Source: Geothrix sp. (GTDB lineage: Bacteria; Acidobacteriota; Holophagae; Holophagales; Holophagaceae). Taken from it: a stretch of DNA of 64,000 bases. Shown here in pieces: positions 1-8,931 of this stretch; position 1 is the stretch's first letter; every line of letters begins with the position of its first letter. The position numbers and the translations under genes are program-made. The notes under the pieces were generated by a model, which saw nothing but the letters and a program-made list of their open reading frames with translations, searched no databases and had not been told where the DNA came from. The stretch is from positions 124,001 through 188,000 of the forward strand of contig JAGRPP010000017.1 of assembly GCA_019449415.1 (NCBI GenBank), given 5' to 3'.

Positions 1-38
1 CCATGGATTCCCTCATGCGGCGGGTGGCCCGTGTCTGA
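1..38 (+). CDS. C-terminal end of an upstream gene (partial)
   Basis: The frame beginning at base 3 reads a short tail ending in RRVARV and a TGA at 36-38. That stop overlaps the GTG start of the CheW-like gene at 31 by 8 bases, as in tightly coupled operons of this genome. Only about eleven codons are visible, so the product cannot be named. A chemotaxis or signalling protein would fit the next gene, but this is inference. Confidence 0.3.
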   Translation, partial: MDSLMRRVARV

Positions 39-462
39 GCACTCCTCCCTTCTTCATGTCCGGGCCGCGGGCCGGGACATGCTGCTCTCCGTCGCCGACC
101 TCTGGGAGGTGGTGGCCCCGGCGCCCGTGACCCGGCTCCCTGGTGGTCCTCCTGGCATCCAGGGCGTGGTTATCCACCAGGGCGAATTCCTGCCCGTGTT
201 GGCCTGGAAGGACCTTCCGGACTGCGCTGATGCCGGCGGAGACATCACGGCGGTGGCGGTCTTCCGGCGGAGGCTGGGCGTGCCCCTCGAGCGCCTGTTC
301 GGGACCCTGGATCCTCCAGATGAGGGCTGGCGGTCCTCGTCCGAGGAGGATCCCTGCAGCGCCTTCACCGCCGGCGTATGCCAGCTGGAGGGGCGCGACC
401 TGCCCTTGCTGGATGTGGACCGCCTGCTGGCGCTGCTGCACCGCCTCCGCGCCGAGCGCTGA
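31..462 (+). CDS. CheW-like domain protein
   Basis: A 143-aa protein made almost entirely of one CheW-like domain. Such domains couple chemoreceptors to the CheA kinase or act as docking modules at the membrane array. The visible signature is the strand-rich stretch LLSVADLWEVV (about residues 17-27), then an LPGGPPGIQGVV turn and a GEFLPVLAW strand. This matches the usual order 'evv...lP..p..v.GvinlrG.vlPv'. The family's conserved Arg in the RG turn is replaced here (HQGE), so it may be a divergent adaptor. The start is GTG at 31, overlapping the end of the upstream frame. A receptor and a histidine kinase lie 1.6 kb downstream. Its chemosensory partner is not identifiable. Confidence 0.75.
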   Translation: MSEHSSLLHVRAAGRDMLLSVADLWEVVAPAPVTRLPGGPPGIQGVVIHQGEFLPVLAWKDLPDCADAGGDITAVAVFRRRLGVPLERLFGTLDPPDEGWRSSSEEDPCSAFTAGVCQLEGRDLPLLDVDRLLALLHRLRAER

Positions 463-507
463 CGGGCACTGACACGCGCTGACAGGCGCTGACGGCCGCT
501 GACGAGC
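458..507 (+). repeat. Five 10-bp tandem units between cheW-like gene and fabH
   Basis: Five consecutive 10-base units fit the consensus gctgacgggc (gctgacgggc, actgacacgc, gctgacaggc, gctgacggcc, gctgacgagc). The array begins inside the stop codon of the CheW-like gene. The period is close to one DNA helical turn. No other copy was noticed in the window. Function unknown. Confidence 0.75.
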
Positions 508-552
508 GGGGCCGTCCGTGCGATGATGGCTGTTTCGTCATCGGAGGCTCCT

Positions 553-1554
553 TTGAACCGTCGCCTTGCCGCCCCCGTTGGAATCACTGCTACTGGGCAA
601 TGTTTTCCCCCAAGGGTGGTCACCAACGACGATCTCTCCAAGATCATGGAGACCAACGACGAGTGGATCCGGACCCGCACCGGCATCCGGGAACGCCGCT
701 GGGTCGAGCCTGGCACTGGCGCCTCGCAGCTGGGGGCCCCGGCTCTTCAGATGGCCCTGGACAACCGCGGCATCAAGGCCACGGACCTGGACCTGATCCT
801 GGTCACCACCGTGACCCCCGACACCTTGTTCCCGGCCACGGCCTGCCGCATCCAGGACATGGTGGGCGCGACCAATGCCTTTGGCTTCGACCTGAACGCC
901 GCCTGCTCGGGCTTCCTCTACGCCCTCACCACCGCCTCCAGCCTCGTGGCCGCGGGTGGCGTCCGCCGGGTGGGCGTGGTGGGCGTGGACATCATGTCCA
1001 CCATCATCAACCTGGAGGATCGGGCCACCTCGGTGCTGTTCGGTGATGGCGCGGGCGCCGTCATCGTTGAGCGGGTGGAGGAGGGCCTGGGCATCCTCGA
1101 CTTCGAGCACAAGGTGGACGGCTCGGGCGGCTGCTTCCTCTACATGCCCGCTGGCGGTTCCCTGAAGCCCGCCTCGGCCGAGACCGTGGCCGCGAAGGAG
1201 CACTACATCCACCAGGCCGGGAGCGAGGTCTTCAAGAACGCGGTGCGCGAGATGGCCGACAACAGCAGGCTGCTGATGGACCGGAACGGCTTCCGCGGCG
1301 ACGAGCTCAAGCTCTTCGTCCCGCACCAGGCCAACATCCGCATCATGGATGCCGCCGCCAAGCGCCTGGAGCTGGATCCCGCCCGCATGATGGTGAACAT
1401 CGACCGCTATGCCAACACCACCACGGCGACCATCCCCACGGCCCTGCACCAGGCGGTGGAGGAGAAGCGCGTGGCCAAGGGCGACCTGGTGGTGCTGTCG
1501 GCTTTCGGCGCCGGCTTCACCTGGGGTTCGACGCTCCTGCGCTGGGCCTACTGA
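553..1554 (+). CDS. fabH: Beta-ketoacyl-ACP synthase III (FabH)
   Basis: Catalyses the first condensation of type II fatty acid synthesis, joining an acyl-CoA primer to malonyl-ACP in the cytoplasm. The Cys-His-Asn triad is visible: Cys118 in NAACSGF, His258 in PHQANIR and Asn288 in YANTTTATIP, with the usual thiolase-fold spacing. I chose the TTG at 553 because GGAGG at 543-547 sits 5 bases upstream. It gives 333 aa, close to the family's usual 320-330. In-frame ATGs at 523 and 526 lack a ribosome site and would add ten residues. rsmD follows 16 bases after the stop. The gene stands apart from other fab genes here. Identity is secure; the start is less so. Confidence 0.95.
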   Translation: MNRRLAAPVGITATGQCFPPRVVTNDDLSKIMETNDEWIRTRTGIRERRWVEPGTGASQLGAPALQMALDNRGIKATDLDLILVTTVTPDTLFPATACRIQDMVGATNAFGFDLNAACSGFLYALTTASSLVAAGGVRRVGVVGVDIMSTIINLEDRATSVLFGDGAGAVIVERVEEGLGILDFEHKVDGSGGCFLYMPAGGSLKPASAETVAAKEHYIHQAGSEVFKNAVREMADNSRLLMDRNGFRGDELKLFVPHQANIRIMDAAAKRLELDPARMMVNIDRYANTTTATIPTALHQAVEEKRVAKGDLVVLSAFGAGFTWGSTLLRWAY

Positions 1555-1570
1555 GCCGGCGCCCGGCGCC

Positions 1571-2101
1571 GTGCGGATCATCGCCGGAACCCTGAAGGGG
1601 CGGCGCCTGACGGCTCCTCCGCCCGGCGACCTGCGCGTGCGGCCCACCTCGGACCGGGCGCGGGAGGCGCTGTTCTCCATCCTCCAGCGGTGGCCGTCCG
1701 GCCCCTTCCTGGATCTCTGTGCGGGGACCGGGGCCGTGGGCCTGGAAGCCCATTCCCGGGGCTATGCACCCGTCACCTGCGTGGAAGCCGCCGATCCAGG
1801 CTGGTCCTGCCTGCTCCGCAATGCCGGAGGTACCGGGGTTAACCCCCTGCGGACGGACCTTCTACGCCTTCCAGAGACCGCTTTCACCGGGCAGGCCGTG
1901 ATTTTCCTGGATCCGCCCTACGATCAGGCCGCGGCCCTCTGGGGCCGGGTGGCAGGCCGGTTGAGGGGCTGGATGGCCCCGGACGGGGTCCTGGTCTTCG
2001 AAACGGACCGGCAGACCATGTTGGAATTACAGACAGGGTGGGCTCTGGCCGAAACACGCGAGTATGGTGCGGCACGATTCCATCTCTGGACCCCGGCCTG
2101 A
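1571..2101 (+). CDS. rsmD: 16S rRNA (guanine(966)-N(2))-methyltransferase RsmD
   Basis: A 176-aa SAM-dependent methyltransferase expected to modify G966 of 16S rRNA. The N-terminus reads VRIIAGTLKGRRL, typical of RsmD. The SAM-binding motif DLCAGTGAVGLE lies at residues 48-59 and the catalytic DPPY at 114-117. The start is GTG at 1571, 16 bases after fabH; the frame is open further upstream but homology begins here. The 3' end overlaps the proposed start of the methyl-accepting protein by 38 bases. RsmD is often linked to coaD, which is not seen here. Confidence 0.93.
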   Translation: MRIIAGTLKGRRLTAPPPGDLRVRPTSDRAREALFSILQRWPSGPFLDLCAGTGAVGLEAHSRGYAPVTCVEAADPGWSCLLRNAGGTGVNPLRTDLLRLPETAFTGQAVIFLDPPYDQAAALWGRVAGRLRGWMAPDGVLVFETDRQTMLELQTGWALAETREYGAARFHLWTPA

Positions 2102-4610
2102 GCTCAGGACGGAGACCCCCGTTCAGCTCAGTGCCTCCGTGCGCGCGCTGGTCGTCACCCGACTGCGCCTGGCCACCGGGCTCATCTGGTTCCTCGGGTT
2201 CACCATCGGGCTCCTGTTCCTCTTCGCCTCGCTTCCGGACTTCCGGTTCTCCCTCATGGGGGGGATCGCGGCTCTGGGGCTGCTCGCCCTGGCCATCGGG
2301 GGGTCCTATCTCCAGATCGAGCACCTCCGCCGGTCCCTTGCCGACGGGCCCCTCAGCCCCGAGCTCTATCGCCCGCTGACCCGGTTTCCCCAGACCTCGT
2401 CCCTGCTGTTCTTCTACCTCGCGGCCTGCATCAGCGTGGGCGCCTACCTGTGGGTGAAGCTCTACCTTGGGCAGAGCATCTGGGTCAGCTTCCTCATCAT
2501 GCTGATGTTCGTGGTGATGGCCGCCCTGGCGGCCATCAGCCAGTATTTCCTCGCCAAGCAGAACCTGATGAAGGTCTACCAGCTGCTGGCGCGGGAGCCC
2601 GGGTTCAACGAATCGCTGGCGCGGTTCTCCACCAGCCTGCGGGCCAAGTTCGGCTTCGGCATCATGGCGATGACGGGTGGGGTGGTCCTCCTGTCCATCC
2701 TGGTATCCGGTCTCACCCTTCAGTCTTCCATTCGCACCAAAGTCACCAGTTACGCGAAAAATGAACTGGTGAACCTGGCCGATTCCGTGGCCTTCGTGCA
2801 GGAGATGAACACCACCCCCGAGGACCTCCAGGCCTTCCTGGGAACGCTGAAGCTGGGGGCGGGCGGGGGTGTGTCCCTGCGGCTGCCGGCCAGCCGGGGC
2901 GGAGCCGTGCTCGGCTCCCGCACCCGCATCGCGGGCGCCGGCGACATTCTGGTGATCCAGCCTCTGCCGGACGGATCTGAGCTGAGGGCCGTGATTCCCG
3001 AGGCCGAGTATGCCGATGCGGTCTGGAAGGCCCTGCGACCCAACCTCGTCATCCTCGTGCTGTCCTCCATCTTCCTGATCTACTTCATCCAGCTGATCCT
3101 GCGCGATGTCCAGCAGCCGCTGCTGCTGCTGAGCCGCAACGCCCGGCAGGTGGGCGAAGGCCACATCGACAGCCTGGAGGCGGTCTACAGCGACGATGAG
3201 GTGGCGGCCCTCAGCCAGGGCTTCGGCCGCATGGTCGGCAGCCTTCGGGGCATGGTGGTGCAGATCCGCTCGGCCAGCCGGGATCTGGCCAAGGCCTCCA
3301 GCGCCATCCGGGAGTCCGCCGACGGCGTCCGCCAATCCAGCCATGGCCAGCGCGAGCTCATCGAATCCTTCCACCAGGAGATCAACGAGCTGACGGACAC
3401 CTCCATCAGCATCAGCGCCAGTTCGATGGAGCTCAGCCTGGCCTCCGAAAGCACCAACGCCACCATCGTGGAGATGGCCGCCAGCGTGCAGCAGATCAAC
3501 CAGAGCATGGACGAGCTGTTGATGGTGGTGGAGGGCATCACCTCGGCCATCCGCGACTTCGACAGCGCCATCAAGAATGTGGGCAAGAATGTGGACCACC
3601 TCGCGGGCCACGCCATCCACACCAGGGAATTCGCCGAAAACCTGGAGCAGAGCACCTCCGCCATCGACGACAGCGTGAAGATCGCCCAGCGCTACACCAA
3701 GAAGGTGATCCACAATGCCGCCCGCGGCATGGAGCTGGTGGGACGGAACCGGGAGAAGATCCAGGTCATCGAGCGGGTGGTCCAGGACTTCCACGGCACC
3801 ACGCGGACCCTGCTCCAGCTCGGGGCCGACATCGCCAAGATCCTCGACTACATCGGGGACCACGCGCAGCAGACCAACTTGCTGGCGCTCAACGCGGCCA
3901 TCATCGCCTCCCAGGGCGACGCGGGCGGGGATGGGCAGGCCAAGGGTTTCTCGGTGGTGGCGGACGAGATCAAGCAATTGGCCGAGCAGACGGGCCGCTC
4001 CACCCAGGAGATCCAGCAGATCATCGGCACCCTCCAGGCCGAGATCCGGAAGGCCTACCAGCAGGTGGAACTGGGCCTCGACGCCGTCCGGGACGGAGCC
4101 GAATCCGTGGGCCAGAGCGAGGAGGCCCTGCAGGCCATCCTGGAGTCCATCAGCGAGACCGACAGCGTGGTGGAGAGCATCCTCAACGAAACGCTCCAGC
4201 AGGCGGGCCAGGCTTCGCTCATCCACGAGGCCAATCGCAACATCCACAACCAGGTGGAGACCATCCGCTCGGTCATCGCCGAGCAGCAGCAGACCAGCAA
4301 CTACATCCTCTCCCTGGCCATGAATGTCCAGCAGGCCACCAGCGTGGTGCGTGACTCCACCAAGGAACAGAGCACCGGCAGCGATGAGATCGCCCGGGCC
4401 ACGGAGCAGGTTCGCGCCCTCGCCAGCAGCCTCCACGAGATTTTGGCGCGGCAGGAGGACCATGTCCTGTCGCTGAAGGAGACCATGAACCGCGTGCTGG
4501 GCAAGGCCGTGGAGAGCGAGCGCGCCATCGAAGCCTCCAGCGGGGCAGTGGAGCAGCTGGGCGTGCAGGTCCACATGCTCAACCGGGAAGTGAACATCTT
4601 CAAGTTATAG
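2064..4610 (+). CDS. Methyl-accepting chemotaxis protein with multi-pass membrane N-terminus
   Basis: An 848-aa membrane receptor expected to signal through CheW/CheA. Hydrophobic segments fall near residues 39-57, 64-82, 112-131, 139-160, 198-218 and 327-346. The input is therefore four close-packed helices plus a roughly 105-residue extracytoplasmic region between the last two. A HAMP-like linker follows (about 347-400), then a long coiled-coil signalling domain. The conserved hairpin is clear near residue 605-650 (LLALNAAI, then GFSVVADEIKQLAEQTGRS). The usual EAARAGE part of the tip is altered to IASQGDAGGDGQ. The ATG at 2064 overlaps rsmD by 38 bases; a start further downstream, before the first helix, is possible. 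The ligand is unknown. The histidine kinase at 4668 follows. Confidence 0.9.
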   Translation: MVRHDSISGPRPELRTETPVQLSASVRALVVTRLRLATGLIWFLGFTIGLLFLFASLPDFRFSLMGGIAALGLLALAIGGSYLQIEHLRRSLADGPLSPELYRPLTRFPQTSSLLFFYLAACISVGAYLWVKLYLGQSIWVSFLIMLMFVVMAALAAISQYFLAKQNLMKVYQLLAREPGFNESLARFSTSLRAKFGFGIMAMTGGVVLLSILVSGLTLQSSIRTKVTSYAKNELVNLADSVAFVQEMNTTPEDLQAFLGTLKLGAGGGVSLRLPASRGGAVLGSRTRIAGAGDILVIQPLPDGSELRAVIPEAEYADAVWKALRPNLVILVLSSIFLIYFIQLILRDVQQPLLLLSRNARQVGEGHIDSLEAVYSDDEVAALSQGFGRMVGSLRGMVVQIRSASRDLAKASSAIRESADGVRQSSHGQRELIESFHQEINELTDTSISISASSMELSLASESTNATIVEMAASVQQINQSMDELLMVVEGITSAIRDFDSAIKNVGKNVDHLAGHAIHTREFAENLEQSTSAIDDSVKIAQRYTKKVIHNAARGMELVGRNREKIQVIERVVQDFHGTTRTLLQLGADIAKILDYIGDHAQQTNLLALNAAIIASQGDAGGDGQAKGFSVVADEIKQLAEQTGRSTQEIQQIIGTLQAEIRKAYQQVELGLDAVRDGAESVGQSEEALQAILESISETDSVVESILNETLQQAGQASLIHEANRNIHNQVETIRSVIAEQQQTSNYILSLAMNVQQATSVVRDSTKEQSTGSDEIARATEQVRALASSLHEILARQEDHVLSLKETMNRVLGKAVESERAIEASSGAVEQLGVQVHMLNREVNIFKL

Positions 4611-4667
4611 CGGGGTGGAGCCAGGCTGCCGGGCTGCTAGGCTGGAGCCGATCCTGGACGCCCCTTC

Positions 4668-6338
4668 ATGTACCGTCTCTCCATCAAGACCAAGCTGAGC
4701 GCAGTCATCAGCACCCTGGTCCTCTCGTTCATCGCCTTCAACCTGCTGTACTACCCGCGCTGGGTGGAGCGGCAGATTCGAATCCAGGCGGAACTGAGCG
4801 CCCGCCAGGTGGCCGAGACCGCCAGCTATGCCCTGAGCCCGGCGGTGAGCACGGGCAACACCCGGGATATCGCCAGGGTGCTCCAGGGCGTCCAGAACAT
4901 CCCCTCCTTCCGCTTCAGCGCCGTCTACGGAGCCGGAGGGGAGGCCCTGGACAGCACGCCCACGACACCCGACTGGGTCATGGGGCAGATGCTCAAGGAT
5001 GGCGTGTCCCAGACCTACACCCGCGGTGAGAGCAACATGCTCGTGGTCGTGGCGCCGGTCTTCTACGAGGAGCCGAGGGCCGACCAGGTCGGCAGCCTGG
5101 TCATCGGTTTCACCACCGAGGGGACCCAGCGTGCCGTGCGGGAGAACATCCGGGCCAGCCTCGCGGTGGGCCTGGTGACGCTGGTGGTGGGCATCGGCGT
5201 CGCCGTCTTCCTGTCGAACCGCTACCTCCGCCCCGTGATCCAGCTGACGGAGGCGGCCCAGAAGGTGGCCCAGGGGAATTTCGAGGCCGTTTCGGTGAAG
5301 GTCTCCACCCGGGACGAGATCCAGGATCTGAGCCAGTCCTTCGAGGTGATGACCGACAAGCTCCGGGTCTCCCGGGACGAGATCGAGCGGCAGAACCGGC
5401 TGCTGGAATACCGGGTTCAGGAGCGCACGCGGCAGCTCATGGAGACCATCTGGGAACTGGAGGAGATCCGGGCCAACCTCGAACGGCTGGTTCAGGAGCG
5501 CACCCGCGGCCTGGAGCAGAGTCAGGAGGAGCTCCGCGCCTGGGCCAGCACGCTGGAGGAGAAGGTCCAGGAAAAGACCCAGGAATTGCGGGAACTGAAC
5601 GACAGCCTGCTGACCAGCTACCAGCGGTTGAAGGAAGTCGATCGGCTGAAGGATGAGTTCCTGGCGAACATGAGCCATGAACTCCGCACCCCGCTGAATT
5701 CCATCATCGGGTTCTCGGGGATGCTGATGCAGGATCCGGAGGGCCGCCTGAGCCGGGAAGGGAAGGAGGATCTCCAGATCATCTACCAGAACGGCCGCTC
5801 ACTCCTGGGGCTCATCGATTCCATCCTCGACCTTTCGAAGATCGAGGCGGGCAAGATGGAGCTGGAACTGGAGGAGGTGGATCCCTTGCTGCTGCTGGAC
5901 GAAGTGAAGGCCATGGCGGCGGGCCTCATCCAGGACCGCCCCATCAGCCTCGTGTACCAGCGGCCCCAGGGCGCAGCCTGCGTCATGGGCGACCGGAACC
6001 GCCTCCGGCAGGTCTTCACGAACCTCGTGGGCAACGCCATCAAGTTCACGGAGGCCGGGTCGGTGCGCATTTCCGCGGTCCTCGGCGCCGGGTCGCTCCA
6101 GATCAGCATCGAGGACACGGGTATCGGCATGTCCGTCGCGGAACTGGAGCGCCTCTTCAAGCCCTTCCAGCAGGTGGACGGTAGCATCACCCGGCGTTTC
6201 GGCGGCACGGGCCTGGGGTTGGCCATCAGCCAGCGGTTCATGGGGCTCATGAACGGCCAGATCCGCGTGACCAGCCGCAAGGGCGAGGGCAGCACCTTCG
6301 TCGTGGAGATGCCGCTATGCGGGGGGGACTCTGTATGA
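4668..6338 (+). CDS. Membrane sensor histidine kinase (HAMP, coiled coil, HisKA, HATPase)
   Basis: A 556-aa two-component kinase. An N-terminal membrane helix (about 11-28) and a second near 160-180 bracket an extracytoplasmic sensor of about 130 residues. HAMP then follows, with a long glutamate/arginine-rich coiled coil at about 235-320 containing a repeated VQERTR motif. The phosphoacceptor is His337 in NMSHELRTPLN. The ATPase core shows both N-box asparagines (FTNLVGNAIKF), DTGIGM and GGTGLGLAIS, so it should be active. Its stop overlaps the next gene's ATG (ATGA at 6335), so the kinase and the receiver protein are probably made together as partners. The signal is unknown. Confidence 0.93.
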   Translation: MYRLSIKTKLSAVISTLVLSFIAFNLLYYPRWVERQIRIQAELSARQVAETASYALSPAVSTGNTRDIARVLQGVQNIPSFRFSAVYGAGGEALDSTPTTPDWVMGQMLKDGVSQTYTRGESNMLVVVAPVFYEEPRADQVGSLVIGFTTEGTQRAVRENIRASLAVGLVTLVVGIGVAVFLSNRYLRPVIQLTEAAQKVAQGNFEAVSVKVSTRDEIQDLSQSFEVMTDKLRVSRDEIERQNRLLEYRVQERTRQLMETIWELEEIRANLERLVQERTRGLEQSQEELRAWASTLEEKVQEKTQELRELNDSLLTSYQRLKEVDRLKDEFLANMSHELRTPLNSIIGFSGMLMQDPEGRLSREGKEDLQIIYQNGRSLLGLIDSILDLSKIEAGKMELELEEVDPLLLLDEVKAMAAGLIQDRPISLVYQRPQGAACVMGDRNRLRQVFTNLVGNAIKFTEAGSVRISAVLGAGSLQISIEDTGIGMSVAELERLFKPFQQVDGSITRRFGGTGLGLAISQRFMGLMNGQIRVTSRKGEGSTFVVEMPLCGGDSV

Positions 6339-8149
6339 CCGCCCCGCTCCAGATCCTCTGCATCGAGGACAACGCCATGAACTGGCGGTTGGTGCAGCGG
6401 CTGCTCTCCCAGGCCGGGTACGACATGCACTGGGCCGAAGACGGTCTCAAGGGCTTTGAGGCAGCCTCCCGGCTCAAGCCCGCCCTGATCCTGCTGGACA
6501 TCAACCTGCCGGGGCTGTCGGGCTTCGAGGTCGCCACCAAGCTCCGGCAGAACGCCGACCTGAAGGATACGGTGATCGTCGCGCTCACGGCCAAGACCAT
6601 GCGGAGCGACCGTGAAACCGCGCTGGTGACGGGGTGCGACGGATTCATCTCCAAGCCCATCGACCCCTTCATCTTCGTGGGGCAGGTGGAGTCCTACCTT
6701 GGCGGCCAGCGGGACCGCCTGGAGCAGGGGCGGGAAGGCGAGGCCCTGCGGCAGTTCAGCCAGAAGGTTGTCGCGCACTTGGAGGCCCAGCTGCGGGAAG
6801 CCCAGGAGGGCAACCAGAAGCTCCTGGAGGCGCAGGGCGCCCTGGAGCAGCGCAGCAATCACCTGTCCCGGCTGCTGTCCCTCAGCAAGGAGATCATCCC
6901 CGTGCGGGATGCGGGCGAGATCCTGGCCCGGGTCCTGGGACAGTTCCGCGAGGAACTGCAGCTCGACCGCCTGAGCGCCTACCGCCTCCACCCGAGCGGC
7001 GCCTATTTCCAGGGGCTGGTCTGGGGACCCGCCGGGTTCCAGGAAACAGCGGTGCTGCCCCTGGATCACCCGCTTGTGACCAAGGCCGAGGCCCTTCCTT
7101 CGGGTGGCGTGCTCATCGATGCGGATCTCCGGCAGACCGCCGCCTGGGAGCAGGGCATCGAGCTGCAGCTGTGGAATCCCCGGGCCCAGGCGTTCCTGCT
7201 CCCCCTCCGCAGCCGCTCCGGGGAAGACCGCCTCTGGGGGTTTCTCGCCGCGGATCGCGCCGACCGGCCCTATCAGCCCTTCGAAGCCGAACTGGCCGCT
7301 CTGTATGCCGGCACCCTGCAGGTGAGCCTGGAGAACGCCGAGCTGATCGCCCATCTCGACGAGACCAGCCAGGCCTTGGGCACCAGCTACGAGGGCCTGG
7401 AGTCCGCCTATGAGGCTCTGAAGGAGGCCCAGCGGGCCCTGGGCGCCCAGGACCGGAAGGCCACCCTGGGCGGACTTTTCCTCCAGATGGCCCAGCGCCT
7501 CCAGGTTCCGGTTCAGACCCTGAAGACGGAAAGCCAGGCCCTATCCTTTTCCATCGACCAGGAAGGGCCGCTGCCCCCTCTCGAAGCCCGGCAAGCCTGC
7601 CACCGGGCCATGGAGCAGATCCATCGGGCCACCGCGCAGGTGGACAGCCTGGTCCGGGCCCTCCTCCGCCGGGCGGGCCAGGGGGAGGCCAGCGCCCCCG
7701 AATGGATTCATCTGCACGACCTCCTGAACCAGGAGCTGGAGTTCCTCCAGGCCGACGGAACGCTCTCAGAGGCCCATCCCCTGGAGCTCAACCTGCAGGC
7801 CCCCCGGGACCTCATCTACGGCGTCTATACGGATTTCTCCGAAATCCTGGGGCACCTCCTGGCCCATGCCCGCCAGGGAGAGCCCGGCCGGATCCAGATC
7901 CGCTCCTGGGGAGGGAACCGCCACTTCCGGCTGGAACTCGAAGACGAGGGCGGGACCATCTCCCGGGAACGCATCGACCAGGCCTTCGAGCCCTTCTCGC
8001 AGCTGCGGCCCGGGGAACCCGGCCCGGCTCGGCAGCCGGGGGTGGAGCTGCCCCATTGCGCGCAGCTGCTGAATGCCTATGGGGGCACCGCTCACCTGGC
8101 GGCTACGGAGCGGGGGACCGTCGTGAGGATCAGCCTTCCGATGGAGTGA
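6335..8149 (+). CDS. Response regulator with GAF domain and decayed histidine-kinase-like C-terminus
   Basis: A 604-aa cytoplasmic protein. Residues 1-120 are a receiver with acidic pair E11/D12, phosphoacceptor Asp55 in LLDINLPG and Lys107 in SKPIDPF. A coiled coil follows, then a GAF-like domain (about 185-340), a second coiled coil and a region resembling HisKA plus HATPase. In that region the expected phosphoacceptor His is Gln387 (MAQRLQVPV). Both N-box asparagines are His (H507 and H511 in GHLLAHARQG), and the G1 box reads DEGGTI. The ATPase is therefore probably inactive, and the module may act as a dimerisation or docking surface. Start ATG 6335, coupled to the upstream kinase; an ATG at 6317 in frame is less likely. 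Confidence 0.88.
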   Translation: MTAPLQILCIEDNAMNWRLVQRLLSQAGYDMHWAEDGLKGFEAASRLKPALILLDINLPGLSGFEVATKLRQNADLKDTVIVALTAKTMRSDRETALVTGCDGFISKPIDPFIFVGQVESYLGGQRDRLEQGREGEALRQFSQKVVAHLEAQLREAQEGNQKLLEAQGALEQRSNHLSRLLSLSKEIIPVRDAGEILARVLGQFREELQLDRLSAYRLHPSGAYFQGLVWGPAGFQETAVLPLDHPLVTKAEALPSGGVLIDADLRQTAAWEQGIELQLWNPRAQAFLLPLRSRSGEDRLWGFLAADRADRPYQPFEAELAALYAGTLQVSLENAELIAHLDETSQALGTSYEGLESAYEALKEAQRALGAQDRKATLGGLFLQMAQRLQVPVQTLKTESQALSFSIDQEGPLPPLEARQACHRAMEQIHRATAQVDSLVRALLRRAGQGEASAPEWIHLHDLLNQELEFLQADGTLSEAHPLELNLQAPRDLIYGVYTDFSEILGHLLAHARQGEPGRIQIRSWGGNRHFRLELEDEGGTISRERIDQAFEPFSQLRPGEPGPARQPGVELPHCAQLLNAYGGTAHLAATERGTVVRISLPME

Positions 8150-8154
8150 GGTCC

Positions 8155-8847
8155 CTACCGGGTGACGACCTTTTCGATGCGCTTCTCGAAGGTCGTGCCC
8201 AGCACCAGCCGGTGGACGAAGATGCCCGGCGTGTGGATCGCATCGGGATCGAGCGCGCCGACCTCGACGATCTCCTCCACCTCGGCGATGCAGACCTTCC
8301 CGCAGGTGGCCGCCATGGGGTTGAAGTTCCGGGCGGTCTTGCGGAAGACCAGGTTGCCAAGGCGGTCGGCCTTCCAGGCCTTCACCAGGGCGAAGTCAGC
8401 GAAGATGCCGGATTCCAGGACGCACTCCCGGCCCCGGAACAGCCGCGTCTCCTTGCCCTCGGCCACCTTCGTGCCGGCGCCGGTGGGGGTGAAGAAGGCC
8501 GGGATGCCCGCGCCGCCCGCCCGCATGCGCTCGGCCAGCGTGCCCTGGGGTACCAGCTCGACCTCCAACTCGCCGTGGAGGAACTGCCGCTCGAACTCAG
8601 CGTTCTCGCCCACATAGCTGCTGACCATCTTCCGGATCTGGCGGTTCTTCAGGAGAAGGCCAAGCCCGAAGTCATCCACTCCGGCATTGTTGGAATAGCA
8701 GGTGAGATCCTTCACGCCGGTCCGGACCAGCGCGGCGATGAGGTGCTCGGGGATCCCGCAGAGGCCGAAGCCGCCCACCGCCAGGTGGGCTCCGTCCGGG
8801 ATGTCCTGCACGGCTTCCAGGGCACTGCTGACGCGCTTGTCGATCAT
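8155..8847 (-). CDS. scoA: 3-oxoacid CoA-transferase, subunit A
   Basis: The 230-aa alpha subunit of a succinyl-CoA:3-ketoacid (or acetoacetate) CoA-transferase. These enzymes move CoA between acyl groups in ketone-body and short-chain acid metabolism. It begins MIDKRV and shows the glycine-rich CoA loop [14 protein letters not shown] (about 24-37), and its length is the family norm. The catalytic glutamate lies in subunit B, normally the next gene. Here no subunit B adjoins: downstream is the convergent receiver gene (6-base gap), and upstream is the divergent propeller gene. It may pair with a B subunit elsewhere. A thiolase of the same pathway lies at 57.4 kb. Confidence 0.92.
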   Translation of the reverse strand: MIDKRVSSALEAVQDIPDGAHLAVGGFGLCGIPEHLIAALVRTGVKDLTCYSNNAGVDDFGLGLLLKNRQIRKMVSSYVGENAEFERQFLHGELEVELVPQGTLAERMRAGGAGIPAFFTPTGAGTKVAEGKETRLFRGRECVLESGIFADFALVKAWKADRLGNLVFRKTARNFNPMAATCGKVCIAEVEEIVEVGALDPDAIHTPGIFVHRLVLGTTFEKRIEKVVTR

Positions 8848-8931
8848 GACGGGGAACCTCGGAATGTCCCTTCAGTGTGCCATCTCTGGCATCCTGCTCC
8901 AGTTCCTGTTTGAACCGGAAGGGGGTCGATC

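Noticed and set aside
1884..4574. 896-codon open frame on the minus strand
   Set aside because: It is the antisense shadow of the methyl-accepting protein gene; composition is low-complexity (runs of H, G, D, L), typical of high-GC shadows, with no family match.
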